A DNA stretch of 64,000 nt, taken from contig OU015501.1 in NCBI GenBank assembly GCA_907164885.2, positions 64,350,693 to 64,414,692 on the forward strand, written 5' to 3'. Shown here piece after piece: positions 44,857 through 56,981 of this stretch (positions are counted from its first letter, which is position 1; every line of letters begins with the position of its first letter). The DNA is from Dolomedes plantarius (taxonomy: Eukaryota > Arthropoda > Arachnida > Araneae > Dolomedidae). Under the pieces are notes generated by a model. That model had not been told where the DNA came from. It ran no database searches and was given only the letters and a program-made list of their open reading frames with translations. A program made the position numbers and the translations under genes.

Positions 44857-44994
44857 GGGCCTGTTCACATAGAATCCGTTAGCGTCAATGTAAAAATTTT
44901 CAACCAATTATCTACCAGTCATTTACCTGTTTAATCAATCAGCGCCAACGAAATCTTTAACTTTGACGCTCACGGATTCTGTGTGAACAGGCCC
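44857..44994. mobile_element. 138-bp MITE, PIF/Harbinger-like
   Basis: Ends GGGCCTGTTCACATAGAATC and GATTCTGTGTGAACAGGCCC form inverted repeats; TAA flanks both sides (44854-44856, 44995-44997). A TWA 3-bp duplication is typical of PIF/Harbinger. A second inner pair (GTTAGCGTCAATGT / ACTTTGACGCTCACG) extends the pairing. No coding. Confidence 0.85.
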
Positions 44995-44997
44995 TAA

Positions 44998-46270
44998 GCA
45001 TGTAGCATAGCCAACAATATTGGCGCTTTGTACTCGCACTGGTTCGCCAAATTAGAAGATAAATTGGCAACCACCCTCGCCTTTTAAACGCTGCATAGGT
45101 ATTTGTTTTACAACTAACTTCTTAGTATTCCTTTATACTACATATAATTTTTGGATTCATGTTAGATGCTTAATGTCAAGATTTCAATTCTAGAAAGCTT
45201 ACATGTATATTTTAAACATTTATTCACTCGTATGTCTTAATATTCAGAACAAAAATCTATTAGTTTTTGCATATGGGGATATTGATAATTTTTCAGGTAT
45301 TAATATGATGTTTAATGAGTAAATGTCAAAGATTTTAAATATCATTTTTCCTTTTATGAACTTGTCAATATTTTTTCCCGGAAATCTAACTATGTAATCT
45401 TTTAAAAAACATTGTGTAAAACTTTTGATAAGATGTTATTTTTGATATTTTGTCATTGGCAACTTCGGAATACGATATATCTCTTTATATTTTCCTATAT
45501 TTTTCCACGTTGCATGTATTTATCGTAAAAATTCATTTATAGTTTTGAAAACTCAATTATACGGGGGTGCACATTGATTTTTTTAACGGCGTTTATGTGA
45601 AACAAGAGTTAACAAACTCGTTAAAATTCTGTTTCAGTTATAATTTCAAATAAGCCTTTTTGGCGCATTGAGCTTTTGAAGGATTCAGAAATTATTTGCA
45701 GCTTTAAATATAGAAACGAATTTTAAACACGGTTGGATATTTGAGGACAGCTTGTTAGCAATATCCTTTATAAACCGCTTTTAAAAAATATATTTCAATA
45801 AAAGCTACATAAGTGTGTCTTATATATAAATCTATAAGAAAATACTAAACAGTTTTAAAGAATTCAAAGAGTTTTGAAAGAAAGTTAATTCTCTATATGC
45901 GTTATGAGGGCTTAAAACATATTGATATACTGCAAGCTAACAAACATTCTTATATAAAATTTAAATAAATTTCAAGCTTTTGAAGGGACTGAGAACAAAT
46001 TTTAAATGATTATCTTTGAAGTACACGCACTTAGAGAGACTTAAAACACATTTAAAGATATTAAAAAAGCTAATAAAATGTATTTTAGATTATTATTAAT
46101 TTTGTTCAATGCTATCAAATCTTTTTAAGATCAAAGACTTCATACTAATTTTGGTTTTAAAATATTTCTTTCTCAAATCAGTATTAAAAGTTAAATTTGT
46201 AACAGCCAGTAGCTACCTTCCCTAGTTAGTTAGCTTTGTATGACCAATAGATGGCGCTGTCGCCACCTTT
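44998..46270. other. No gene seen
   Basis: AT-rich; nothing recognised until the small palindrome at 46271-46296. Confidence 0.5.
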
Positions 46271-46296
46271 GGCAAAATATCTGTCGATATTTTGCC
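46271..46296. repeat. Small perfect palindrome
   Basis: GGCAAAATATC-TGTC-GATATTTTGCC, immediately before the SINE at 46301. Confidence 0.8.
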
Positions 46297-46300
46297 AATT

Positions 46301-46525
46301 GGGCTTGTGGCGGCCCAGTGGTACAGCGCGCTGGTTTTCGGTACTGAGGGTGCTCAGATCAAGTCCCAGCGTTGTGCCACGAAAAATGCCTCCGTTCGTG
46401 TCGTCCCTTCATAGGGGGCAATGCTGTCCGCCTATATGGTGCCCCCATAATAAAATGGACTGTAAAACTGCGGCGTAGTAAGGGCGAATGTTTGAATACA
46501 AGTGCCTTCGCATTGGAAAAAAAAA
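46301..46525 (+). mobile_element. tRNA-derived SINE (family 1)
   Basis: Head GGGCTTGTGGCGGCCCAGTG with A-box-like start, B-box-like GATCAAGTCCCAG, body GGGGGCAATGCTGTCCGCC, tail CGCATTGGAAAAAAAAA. No clear target duplication found. Confidence 0.85.
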
Positions 46526-47721
46526 TTGCCCACCTATAAAAAGGTGAACTGCAGTGAAGTCAGTTCTGTTGTCCAGTTTGAGTGAGTCAGAGAGTATTGT
46601 GGTTGGAAGGTAACTAACCTCTAAGCGGGAGTCGCAGTAACAATGGCTCCCGGCTCTGTAAATATTCTTAGCCTTATACATCTATGTTTAACACTTCTAT
46701 TACCAACTTGTTTTTTGTAACACTGAGTACCATTGGGGTCACCAGTGACCCCATTAGTTTTTTTTTTCTAATGCTTATAATTTATGATAAACATATTATT
46801 TAGAATAAATTTATGAACTAACAGGCACATTTTATACAGTTATCGATATATTAAACAGTTAAAAATTGCAATTAGGCACAATTAGTTGAGGGTATATTGA
46901 AATATGCATCAAGCACAATTTAGACATAAAGTGTTTGAATATTGTTTAAACACAAAAACTGAACATTTACTGCACTTATCACTATATTTTCGGTCCGCTA
47001 AACGTTCACAATAAAAACATCTTTCCCCTTTTTTTTCCCTTTCACACCCATGCCTGCTTCAAGTGTCTTTGGAACAGGTATCCGCTTCTGCAGTTTCCTT
47101 TCAACTAAAGACTTGTGTAATTCCAAACGAAACACTCTTCTCTTATAATTTGTTTTTTCTTCCCGCACTTTGGGTTAAGGTGTATCCAAATAATAAAGGC
47201 ATTCAATGCATTTATATCTAAGATATTGTAAAAGATGGCCATTGGCCATCTCTTCATTCGCTTTGTTGTATATGTTTGCACTAGCGGATCCATCGTATCA
47301 ACTCCTGATTTTGTGTTATTTCAATCTTGAATCACAGCTGGTTTCGCTGCCTGTGTATTCTGAATGCAATGTTCTCAAAAGAGTTACGACTTTTCCTTTG
47401 TTTGGACAATAGGATACAATTGTCGCTGCCTTTTGAAATCCAAATATTGAAGAGTTGACCTGTCTTTCTTTGCATGTGACGAACTCCTGAGGTAATTCGG
47501 ATCGATTTTTTCTTATCGTACCCAAAAGTGTAAGATTTTTAATTCTCTAGCTCTTTTGCTAGATTTAAGCTAATAAAAAAGTTGTCTGCTGTGCTATTTC
47601 TTCCACTATTCTCCATACCTTTAACCATATCCAGAACTACAATTTTTCCTTGATTAACTTCTCTAGACATATTTTGTCCTTTTCCTGTGTTTACCTGAAT
47701 ATTGCATACTTAAGAAGCTTA

Positions 47722-48953
47722 AGGCCATCCGCACACGGGTCGTATCGTACTCGGCTCGAACTCGATGCGATATGTGCGTCTTGTATGAACTACGCGAAGT
47801 CTACCCGCACACGGGTCGAATCGCACTCGAAGTGGTTTCGTCTTGAATTCGAAGTGGGATGACCAATTCATATTTTTCTCAGTAGGTTGAATGTCTTCAA
47901 TGTGCAAAGTACAAAACTTCTTGTTTTTATTTGTTTAAAATGAGCAGCTCCAGTGATAAGGAGGATATTCTTATGTTATATTGGTACCGTAAGATAAAAA
48001 GGAGAAGGTTTCGGAGGAGAGTACAATTATATCCGTACTTGGAACGGAATTTCCACCATCGTCTGTTTGTTGCGCCACATTAATTACAAGAAAGTGATGC
48101 AAAATTTTTAGCATTCTATAGAATGTCAAAAGAATATCAAAAAATTTTCAGTTCGGTATATTTTAATGCTATAAAATACAATTTTTTTTTGTAAATTATA
48201 AAATTATTTGAAATTCCGTTTTCAATCGGAGTTATAAATGCACATAATTTTTAAGATTAAAAAAAGTTTGTGATAAGCTCTTGTGTTTGTGTAGTAGAGA
48301 CGATGGGACTCAGGTAGCAATCACTACGACAAAGTCCAGGCTTTGACATTTTTTCATCAAAACTAAAAACACAATTTTTATGTTTACTGATTTGAAAAAA
48401 TATATTGAATTTCGCTCTGTGTTTTGTATTGAATTATTATTATTTTTTATGTATTTAATCAGAATAGATTTCGTGAAATTGTAATAAGATTTTTTAATAA
48501 ATGATTGTAATAAGTTTTTGTAATTCATAAAGAAATACTATAATGTAATAATTTTTTAACTAAACTATGTAACATTAATAAAGTTTGTAATTAAATACAA
48601 TACCTATCAAGTTGACTTCTCGTGCAACTTCATTTCACGCTTTTTCTGTACAATCTTTTCTAGAATATTCACGGATCGTGTGGTCATAAAGCTCCGAGTG
48701 TTTTTCCTCTTCTACGAATTTAATGTTGAAGACTTCCATTGATAATCAAAAATTCCGCGCATCACGTTTGATTTTTCCTGTTCCAAACAGTTCGAATGAA
48801 ACGAGACAAGTACGAATCGAGACCGCTTCGACTTCGAGCCGATTGCCAATCGCCCCGTTATTGGAGTCCCATTCAATTACGTAGGAAGTTGAGTGGTGGG
48901 AAAAATCGCTTCGAGTTCGAGCCGAGTACGGATGGCCCGTGTGCGGATGGCCT
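47722..48953 (+). mobile_element. PIF/Harbinger-like transposon inside piggyBac C
   Basis: Ends AGGCCATCCGCACACGGG and CCCGTGTGCGGATGGCCT, continuing with the shared CTCGGCTCGAACTCGA on both sides. Flanks TTA (left) and CTA (right) fit a TWA target duplication with one change. The left end repeats the CCGCACACGGGTCG motif twice. The interior codes only a transposase N-terminus. Confidence 0.85.
47940..48130 (+). pseudogene. Harbinger transposase N-terminal fragment
   Basis: MSSSSDKEDILMLYWYRKIK, an Arg-rich stretch, LYPYLERNFHHRLFVAPH and then, after a stop, FLAFYRMSKEY. The basic start and the FYRMS block are the familiar N-terminus of PIF/Harbinger DDE proteins. The catalytic part is absent, so the copy is non-autonomous. 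Confidence 0.7.
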
Positions 48954-49568
48954 CTACAGTCACAAGTAGTCCACAGCTTTATTCCATATTTTCCTGGTTT
49001 TGACGGGATGTACTGTGTAAATGGGCATTTGCCCCTAAAGGTAACCAATTGTTCGTCGGTGATATTCTCATGAGGAATGTAAGCATCTTGTAATGTGACT
49101 GTCCAAAGCTCAAATATATTTCCGACTGGTGACAGCTTATCATCAGATCGATTTTTGCGCCTATTCTCAGCATCATCAAATCGAATACAACGGGATATTT
49201 CTGTAAATCTATTCCTAGCCACAGATTTATTGAAAACTGGGCGACCATCATTTTCATTCCAGAGGTTCGTTATTGCTTCATTATGTGATTTATACATCCC
49301 AAGTATAAGCAGTCCAAAAAAGCACAAGGTTTCTTCTTTATCTGTGTTAGCCCAACTATCCCAATGTACTATTTTTCCTTCTTTATTTGTCCATTTCAGA
49401 ATTTCTTCACCGATATTTTCTTTTATGAAGAGTTCAAAAGTAGATTGTATAGTGTCTACATTTCTTACCGTGTAATGTATAGGCCCTGGCGGAGTTTTCA
49501 TCACATTCCGACTACCTTGTGTGTCTCTTTGTGGAGTTTCATACCATATTTCATTTTTATTTCTTGAC

Positions 49569-49792
49569 CTATAAATAAAAATATATTTTTTATCTAAGAT
49601 TTCTTAGTCCGTTAGGATACAGAAAATTGTAAGAAATATATTTTCTACCAAGTTCTCAACAATGCGGTAAAGAATATAGATTTTTTAAATTTTAGATACT
49701 TATAGATACTTTTTATATATTTTTAGATACATTTTATTTGAAATATTTTATTAGAATTATATAATTATACAAAATGAAGTTTTTTTACTTAC
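49569..49792 (-). other. Intron in piggyBac C transposase
   Basis: Minus strand: donor GTAAGT (49792-49787), acceptor TTTTTATTTATAG. Joining the exons gives an uninterrupted phase (…NSF V SRNKNEIWYETP…), with the split codon GT|G. 224 bp. Confidence 0.75.
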
Positions 49793-50402
49793 ACAAAGCT
49801 ATTCTTTTCAGCAGCATCAGGTTCTTTTGTATTTGAGTCATCTGAGAGATCATTGTCATCGTCAATATATTCAACAAAATCAACCTCTCCATCATCATCT
49901 GAAACGTCGTTGGTGTCTAATACATCAGCTGATAATTCAGAATCATTTTCTTCATTCATAATTCTCGAAATTTCTTCTTCAGTTAGATATTTCTGCTTCA
50001 TGCGTGCCAGTTTGAAACATTTATAACTGAGCATGCTATAAAACGTTCTGTATTGGTTGAAATGCTTTTCCTGATTAGTGCTGCCATATATAGACAGAAC
50101 CAGAAAACTTTTATAAATATCCCTCAATTATAATATTACTCTAAATAAATTTGGTTGTTTTTGAAATTCATACTAAATTTTATTGTGGGGTCACATGTGA
50201 CCCCAATGGTACTCAGTGTATAAATTGGCAAAATTAATTAAAATTTATGACCATAATGAAATTTTTATGTATGTATGGGATGTTAGGGTCTAAATGAGAA
50301 AAGTAAATTTTTTTCAGAATTTTAGAAATCATGCAGTAATTACAGCTGTATGACAAAGACACAATGGGGTCACCGATGACCCCATGGTATTAGAAGGGTT
50401 AA

Positions 50403-50807
50403 ATGCTTCGTTTGTGACTATGTAAATAATCATGCTCGTGATTAAAGTTGTTTCCCGTGAACTTTGCTCTCATTCTTGGGAAACATAGACCATTAAAAGT
50501 TTTTATAAATTCCTTATAATATGCCTTATAATACCTTAATTCCTTATAATACACCTAGATAGTAATTTTGCATTTTTTTTTACTTTAAATATATATTATA
50601 TTATATAATGTTGTACGATAAAGCAAATTAAAAATTGGTTACAGATTAATTTTTCTGAAAAAAAATTTACAAATAATTTCAAAAACCCTAAAGATCTCTT
50701 GAAAAGTCATTTAGATAAACAAAGGTATTTAAAGAAATACATCCCACTTAAGCATTCAAAAATTTCTTTCTTTAAGCAATACATAATAACTTTTCACGTT
50801 TTATGAA
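50403..50807. other. No gene seen
   Basis: Low-complexity AT-rich spacer. Confidence 0.5.
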
Positions 50808-50811
50808 ACTT

Positions 50812-51303
50812 TGTAAGGTATACATAAGATTCGATTCACAAGAATCGAACTTTTGAGTGAATAAATTAAAGAAGCTGCTTGAGATATGCTAATTTCGGCA
50901 TACGCGCTTGGTATAAATACCATGCAGCTTGATTAATAGAGAGGTTGAAAAAAAGTTGATAGATAAGCTAGTTAAAAGTTGATAGATAAGCGAGAGGGAG
51001 CTACGAGGTAAGCAGCTCCAGGCTAATCTGCGCTAGTACTTAGGGGGCCCAAAGTTTACGTAGCAGAACTGCTGGTTTGACTTTCTAGTTTGTGAGTATT
51101 GCAAAGTGTATTTATATTGAATGCTAATATATATTTCCGTACAAGTAGTACGAATGACTCTTATTGTAAAAGCAAAGCCTACAAGTGCAAGAATATTAAT
51201 AAACATTCTTTCATGTGTAAACTGTGTTTGTATCTAATTCATTTAGAGTGCCACTTCAAATTATATACACCCAGGTCTGGGTAGAAGTAGCTAATTCTCT
51301 ATA
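50812..51303 (+). mobile_element. Solo LTR of the gag-only retrotransposon family
   Basis: 492 bp, starting TGTAAGGTATACATAAG and ending AATTCTCTATA, flanked by ACTT (50808-50811, 51304-51307). Homologous along its length to the 435-bp LTRs at 33321 and 36482 but in plus orientation. Extra length partly comes from a repeated AAGTTGATAGATAAGC. No internal region, so it is the product of LTR-LTR recombination. Confidence 0.92.
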
Positions 51304-51496
51304 ACTTTTTTACTAGCTTTGAAATTACAAAACCTCAAAAGTAATAGCGCTTACCCTAAATTAATTTTACCCTAAATTAGTTTTTCAGTTTCGTATAATG
51401 AAAGACGAACATACAGATACACTCTAGATCACCATGTAGGTTGGGGTTTTGAGTAATATAAATAGAAATTTACTTACTTACACACACACACACATA

Positions 51497-52922
<1,426 letters not shown>

Positions 52923-52925
<3 letters not shown>

Positions 52926-53140
52926 CAATACGGAGGCACTTATCGTCAAACATTCGCCTACACTACGCCACAAATTTACTGCCTATTTTATTGTGGGGGC
53001 ACCATAAAGGCGGACAGCATTACCCCTTATGAAGGAATGACACGAACGGAGGCATTTTTCATGGCGCGACGCCAGGATTCAATCCGAGCACCCTCAGCAC
53101 CGAAAACTAGCGCGCTGTACCACTGGGCCGCCACAAGCCC

Positions 53141-53141
<1 letters not shown>
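52923..53141 (-). mobile_element. tRNA-derived SINE (family 1)
   Basis: Minus strand head GGGCTTGTGGCGGCCCAGTG, body CGGACAGCATTACCCCTTAT read from the plus strand, 3' end GCCTCCGTATTGGAATA. Bordered by (TA)n on both sides (52880-52922, 53142-53193). Confidence 0.88.

Positions 53142-53193
<52 letters not shown>
53142..53193. repeat. (TA)n left of T3
   Basis: Pure TA run ending at the TA target of T3; an equivalent run starts at 54603 on the other side. Confidence 0.95.
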
Positions 53194-53196
<3 letters not shown>

Positions 53197-54599
53197 TGCT
53201 GGCCACCCAAATTGCAACACCAAGAAAGACAACAGATATCACAAAAAAATTTATTTTGTAGATAACATGTTGACCAAGTATCAAATGATTAAATTTATAG
53301 ACTTCTGTGAAGTGTGGTTCCTGCCAAAATCAGTAGCCAGAGTAGCCGCCATTGTTGGAGATCACCGCTGCCACACGCCTCGGCATTGATTCAAAGAGAC
53401 TTTGGATGAGTTCTTGGGGTACAGCAGACCAAGCAGCTTCCACACGTTGCCAAAGTTGATCTGCTGTGGCAGCTGGGGATGGAATCTGGGTCAATCGTAG
53501 AGCAACCATGGACCACATGTTTTCTATCGGCGAAAGATCCGGAGAGCGAGGCGGCCAGGGAAGAAATTCAATCTGGCGATTGACGAAGAACCGTTGGACA
53601 ATGCGTGCCACGTGTGGTCGCGCATTATCCTGTTGAAATATGGCTGTGTGCAAGCCCTGAAGGTAAGGAAGGACAGCTGGCTCCAACACCTCGGAGATGT
53701 AGCGCTGGCTGTTTAAAGTACCGGCAATGCGTACTAGAGGTGTGCGAGAGGGATATCCAATACCGCCCCATACCATAATACCCGGTGCAGGACCAGTGTG
53801 GCGATGCATAACGCAGCTGTTCAGCATCCTCTCTTCACGGTGTCTCCAGACTCGAATGCGACCATCGTGGTGTTGCAGACAGAAGCGTGACTCGTCAGTA
53901 AAGACAATTTCATTCCATTCTGCCGTCCACATCCTTCTGTCATCGCACTATTGGCGGCGGAGACGTCTGTGGTTCTGCGTCAAGGGTAGACAAAGCAATG
54001 GACGTCTTGCGGACAGACCGCTCTGCTGTAAACGGCGTCGAATGGTACGCACAGACACTGGATGATGCGTTACAGATTGCATGTGCTGTGCTATGGTTCG
54101 TGATGTGACTGAGCGATCCGTCACTGCCATGCGCACAATTTTCCTGTCATCACTTGAAGTGGTGCGCTGAGGTGGATGCGATCGAACACGCCGGTCCGTC
54201 GTACCCTCCTGCATCCAACGATCACATATCCGCATTACAGTTGTTTGGTTTCGTCCAACACGACTACCGATTTCCCTGAAAGATAATCCACAATCTCGGT
54301 AGGACACTATCCTTCCTCTGTCGAACTCGGATACGTGATCAAAAGATGATCGCTGTTTTCGACGAGGCATAATTGATCTTTTTTTTGAAAAAACCACAAG
54401 AAAAACACAATTGCCGAACTTGAAATCGTCGAAATCTCCAATCCTTAAATAGCGCTTTGAAGTGGCGCCATAGGCGCGCGTCATGTGCGTCTGCGCTGAA
54501 ATTCTAATCATTTGCATATCTCACCTCCGCTAATGCATTTTGTAAATTTCATGTTATTTGCATGTTTCCTTCAGGGTGTTGCATTTACAGTGGCCAGCA

Positions 54600-54602
<3 letters not shown>
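53194..54602 (-). mobile_element. Tc1-type transposon T3, inserted in (TA)n
   Basis: 1,409 bp, ends CACTGCTGGCCACC and GTGGCCAGCAGTG. (TA)n on both sides means the exact target TA cannot be singled out. Same length as T2. Confidence 0.95.
53330..54370 (-). pseudogene. Tc1 transposase (T3), single internal nonsense
   Basis: 347 codons from MPRRKQRSSFDHVSEFDRGR at 54370 to the stop at 53330, interrupted only by TAG at 53948-53950 where T2 has TGG (Trp), just after RRLRRQ. Helix-turn-helix parts are intact. All three DD34E acids are present: FTDESRF, QQDNARPH, LSPIENMW; 34 residues separate the last two. It is the least damaged of the three copies. Cut-and-paste transposition at TA sites is the family's activity; as it stands only a DNA-binding half would be made. 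Confidence 0.95.

Positions 54603-54641
<39 letters not shown>
54603..54641. repeat. (TA)n right of T3
   Basis: Pure TA run directly after the right TIR of T3. Confidence 0.95.
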
Positions 54642-54643
<2 letters not shown>

Positions 54644-55459
54644 TACTATTAACAGCTGAAGGTAAACAAATGTTAGTTAGATAGTGAGCAGACACGCGGA
54701 CGGACTAATCTCACGAACCGAGCATAGCAGAATATCGCGACTGGACGAGACGCGTGTACTGATGCTATCCTCTACTTTCAGAACTTTAAACTTTTTTAAT
54801 TATTAAATTAAAACCGCTGAACTCAAAAGAAGCGGAGAGCAGAAACAGCTTACATTCCGGGTGGGCCAGCTCCTTTCCGTTTCGCAAATTTCCACTATTT
54901 TTATGCATGCAAAATTCAACTTTTCCGTCCTCCAATCGACAAATTTTTTATTTCCATGTCTTTTACAACTCTTCATCTTTAAGGATATACACATTTTTAT
55001 AAAGTTAAAAATGTTTTTCATTGCAAACAAAGATTCTTTCCCAAATCAGTTTTCCGAATTTCACAAAATCGACAATTTTGATGGGCAAATATTTCGGTTT
55101 TCTGCACCTATTAATGTCAATTTTACGATTTATCGGCATTTGCTAGATGTTCAGCTTCCAAAATAAACCAAATACATTTAATAAAAAAATGTTTTCATTC
55201 TAAAAGCGCGCACTTACAAAATTCACTTTTAACTGAATGCCGAGTTCGTAATTTTTCGACTTATTATTTTACTCACTAATAATTCCAGCAAGTTCGTGAA
55301 ATTAGTTCCTAATTAATGAGCAACTGATGAGGATTCTTCCACCACCAATTTTTAATTCGTCAGAACTGTCTTTCTATTTTTGTAAGCACTTTTTCCACTC
55401 GAGATTAATATTCACATTCGGCCTTACCGGACACAAATCCCATCTTGCTCACCTCCTTG
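54642..55459. other. No gene seen
   Basis: A 101-codon frame (54861-55166) is hydrophobic/AT-driven and has no motif. Confidence 0.45.
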
Positions 55460-55464
55460 TGTGC

Positions 55465-55540
55465 TGCCGTGGCTCAGTGCCATCGCGCTGACCTGGTAAA
55501 CCCTATGTTTTGGGTTCGGTCCCAGGAGCTGTCGCATCTT
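55465..55540 (+). repeat. tRNA-like sequence, probably a SINE head or tRNA pseudogene
   Basis: A-box-like TGGCTCAGTGC (55470-55480) and B-box-like GGTTCGGTCCC (55513-55523) at tRNA spacing. The ends do not make a complementary acceptor stem and the anticodon arm is irregular, so a functional tRNA is unlikely. Confidence 0.5.
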
Positions 55541-55699
55541 CCAAATTTCCCTATCTTGATATTTTTTGTTTTTTCCCGCGGAACTCTGCAATCATCTCAT
55601 TACGAATTGTTTGACCCTGCACAGAGCCTTTTTTACCATGTTTTTATTAACTTGCTTTCGTGTTTGTTTGTGTGTATGTCACTTACAAATCTTGCAATC

Positions 55700-56754
55700 G
55701 ATTTTTAACTAACTTCCCGATTAGCTAGACATTTGAAACTTTTAGAATAGCTCAGAACACGATAAGTCATTTTTTAATGCTTTTAGCCATCTTTAAGCAG
55801 AACTAAATTAATTTTCAGTTATTTTCAGTTAATTTTGTTTTGTAGACTGGTAGAGCCCTCTATCAGCCGGAACGGGAACGAAAAGTTAAATGCAAGTTTA
55901 CTTCCAATTAACTTCATTTTCTTTCAAGTTGATAGGATAATTCATAAAAAAATTTTAAATGTATTTATTAATACATAGAATTGTCAAGTTTATATGATTC
56001 AACAGAAAATTTAAATACATGGTATATAAAAAGTTCTTTTTATCTTGTAATTACTTTTCCTTTTATTATGCAAACTTTCTATCTTGTTTGCTGAGGGCCA
56101 TTTTTTCCCTAACTTTAAAATTAATTTCAACTTATTTTTTTTTTTAATCCTTCATTTTAATCTTAATTTATTTAATCTTAATATATTTCTAATTTTTAAA
56201 TTTATCTTACCCTTCTACTTTTTGAAGGTTTTAAACTTAATTTTTATATTAATGTAACAGGTAACTTCAAAATTAATTTACCTTAATGTTTTTTTTCTAT
56301 TGAGCACATATACATTGATAATAAGCATCTTGCGACAGGAGTTAAAGTCAATAGACCCAGAAACTATACTCTTCAAAAGAAATTTTGCTCAGTTGCCAAA
56401 AGGAAAAATTATTAGATGAGAACGAGTCATTTAATAATTGAAAACCACAAATAATTTAAAACTACCAGAAATAATTTTAGTTTTAGGAAATGAGAAGTTA
56501 AAACATTTAGAGTTTTTTCTAATGGAATGAATTTCTTTTTTGTCTAAAAAGCAAAATTTGAAAACGGAAATTTGAAAGAATTATTTCAAAAGCCAAAAAC
56601 CGAAATTTGAGAAAGAGAATTTTAAATTATTATTTCGGTTTTTAAAAATTCTAATATATTTTTAAAAGTGATTAAACGGTTTTTAATCTTTAATAAATGA
56701 AACTATATCATTTTAACACGAAAAAGCAACACATCGGGTTGCCACTCAGCTAGG
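55700..56754. other. No gene seen
   Basis: AT-rich; nothing recognised. Confidence 0.5.
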
Positions 56755-56763
56755 GTGTATATC

Positions 56764-56855
<92 letters not shown>

Positions 56856-56902
56856 GTATGTATGTATGTATATATATATATGTATGTATGTATATATTTA
56901 TA

Positions 56903-56934
<32 letters not shown>

Positions 56935-56938
56935 CATT

Positions 56939-56978
<40 letters not shown>

Positions 56979-56981
56979 CAC
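56755..56981. repeat. Large TA/TATG microsatellite
   Basis: Long TA tract with TATG and TACA interruptions. Open frames made of Tyr-Ile repeats on both strands are artefacts of it. Confidence 0.97.

Larger units (their letters stand above)
47040..50001 (-). pseudogene. piggyBac transposase (family C), intron-containing, interrupted
   Basis: Exon 1 starts MKQKYLTEEEISRIMNEEND at 50001 and has the acidic region (DDDNDLSDDSN). Intron 49569-49792. Exon 2 carries NEIWYETPQRDT, MKTPPGPIHYTV, the DDE_Tnp_1_7 start (IGEEILKWTN, ETLCFFGLLILGMY, RFTEISRCIRFDD) and KPGKYGIKLWTTCDC, where the Harbinger element interrupts. It resumes on 47700-47030 with NQGKIVVLDMVKG, NSTADNFF, GTIRKNRSELPQEF and RWPMAIFYNILDINALNAF. 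A cysteine-rich tail is not clearly preserved. Frame breaks are present in the C-terminal part. The tail of the ORF at 48746-48950 is Harbinger sequence, not piggyBac. Confidence 0.88.
46692..50398 (-). mobile_element. piggyBac element (family C) with a nested Harbinger
   Basis: Flanked by TTAA (46688-46691, 50399-50402). Ends CACTTCTATTACCA and TGGTATTAGAAGGG are inverted. Subterminal palindromes GGGGTCAC-NN-GTGACCCC lie at 46734-46753 and near 50187, with a diverged one near 50370. Without the Harbinger insertion it is about 2.5 kb. The minus-strand transposase is present but broken. Confidence 0.9.

Noticed and set aside
48746..48950. C-terminal part of the piggyBac C ORF as a novel domain
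   Set aside because: It is translated Harbinger terminal sequence beyond the insertion point.
54861..55166. 101-codon ORF as a small host protein
   Set aside because: No motif, composition follows the AT-rich background, no start or splice context stands out.
55465..55540. Functional tRNA gene
   Set aside because: A and B boxes are present, but no acceptor-stem pairing and an irregular anticodon arm.
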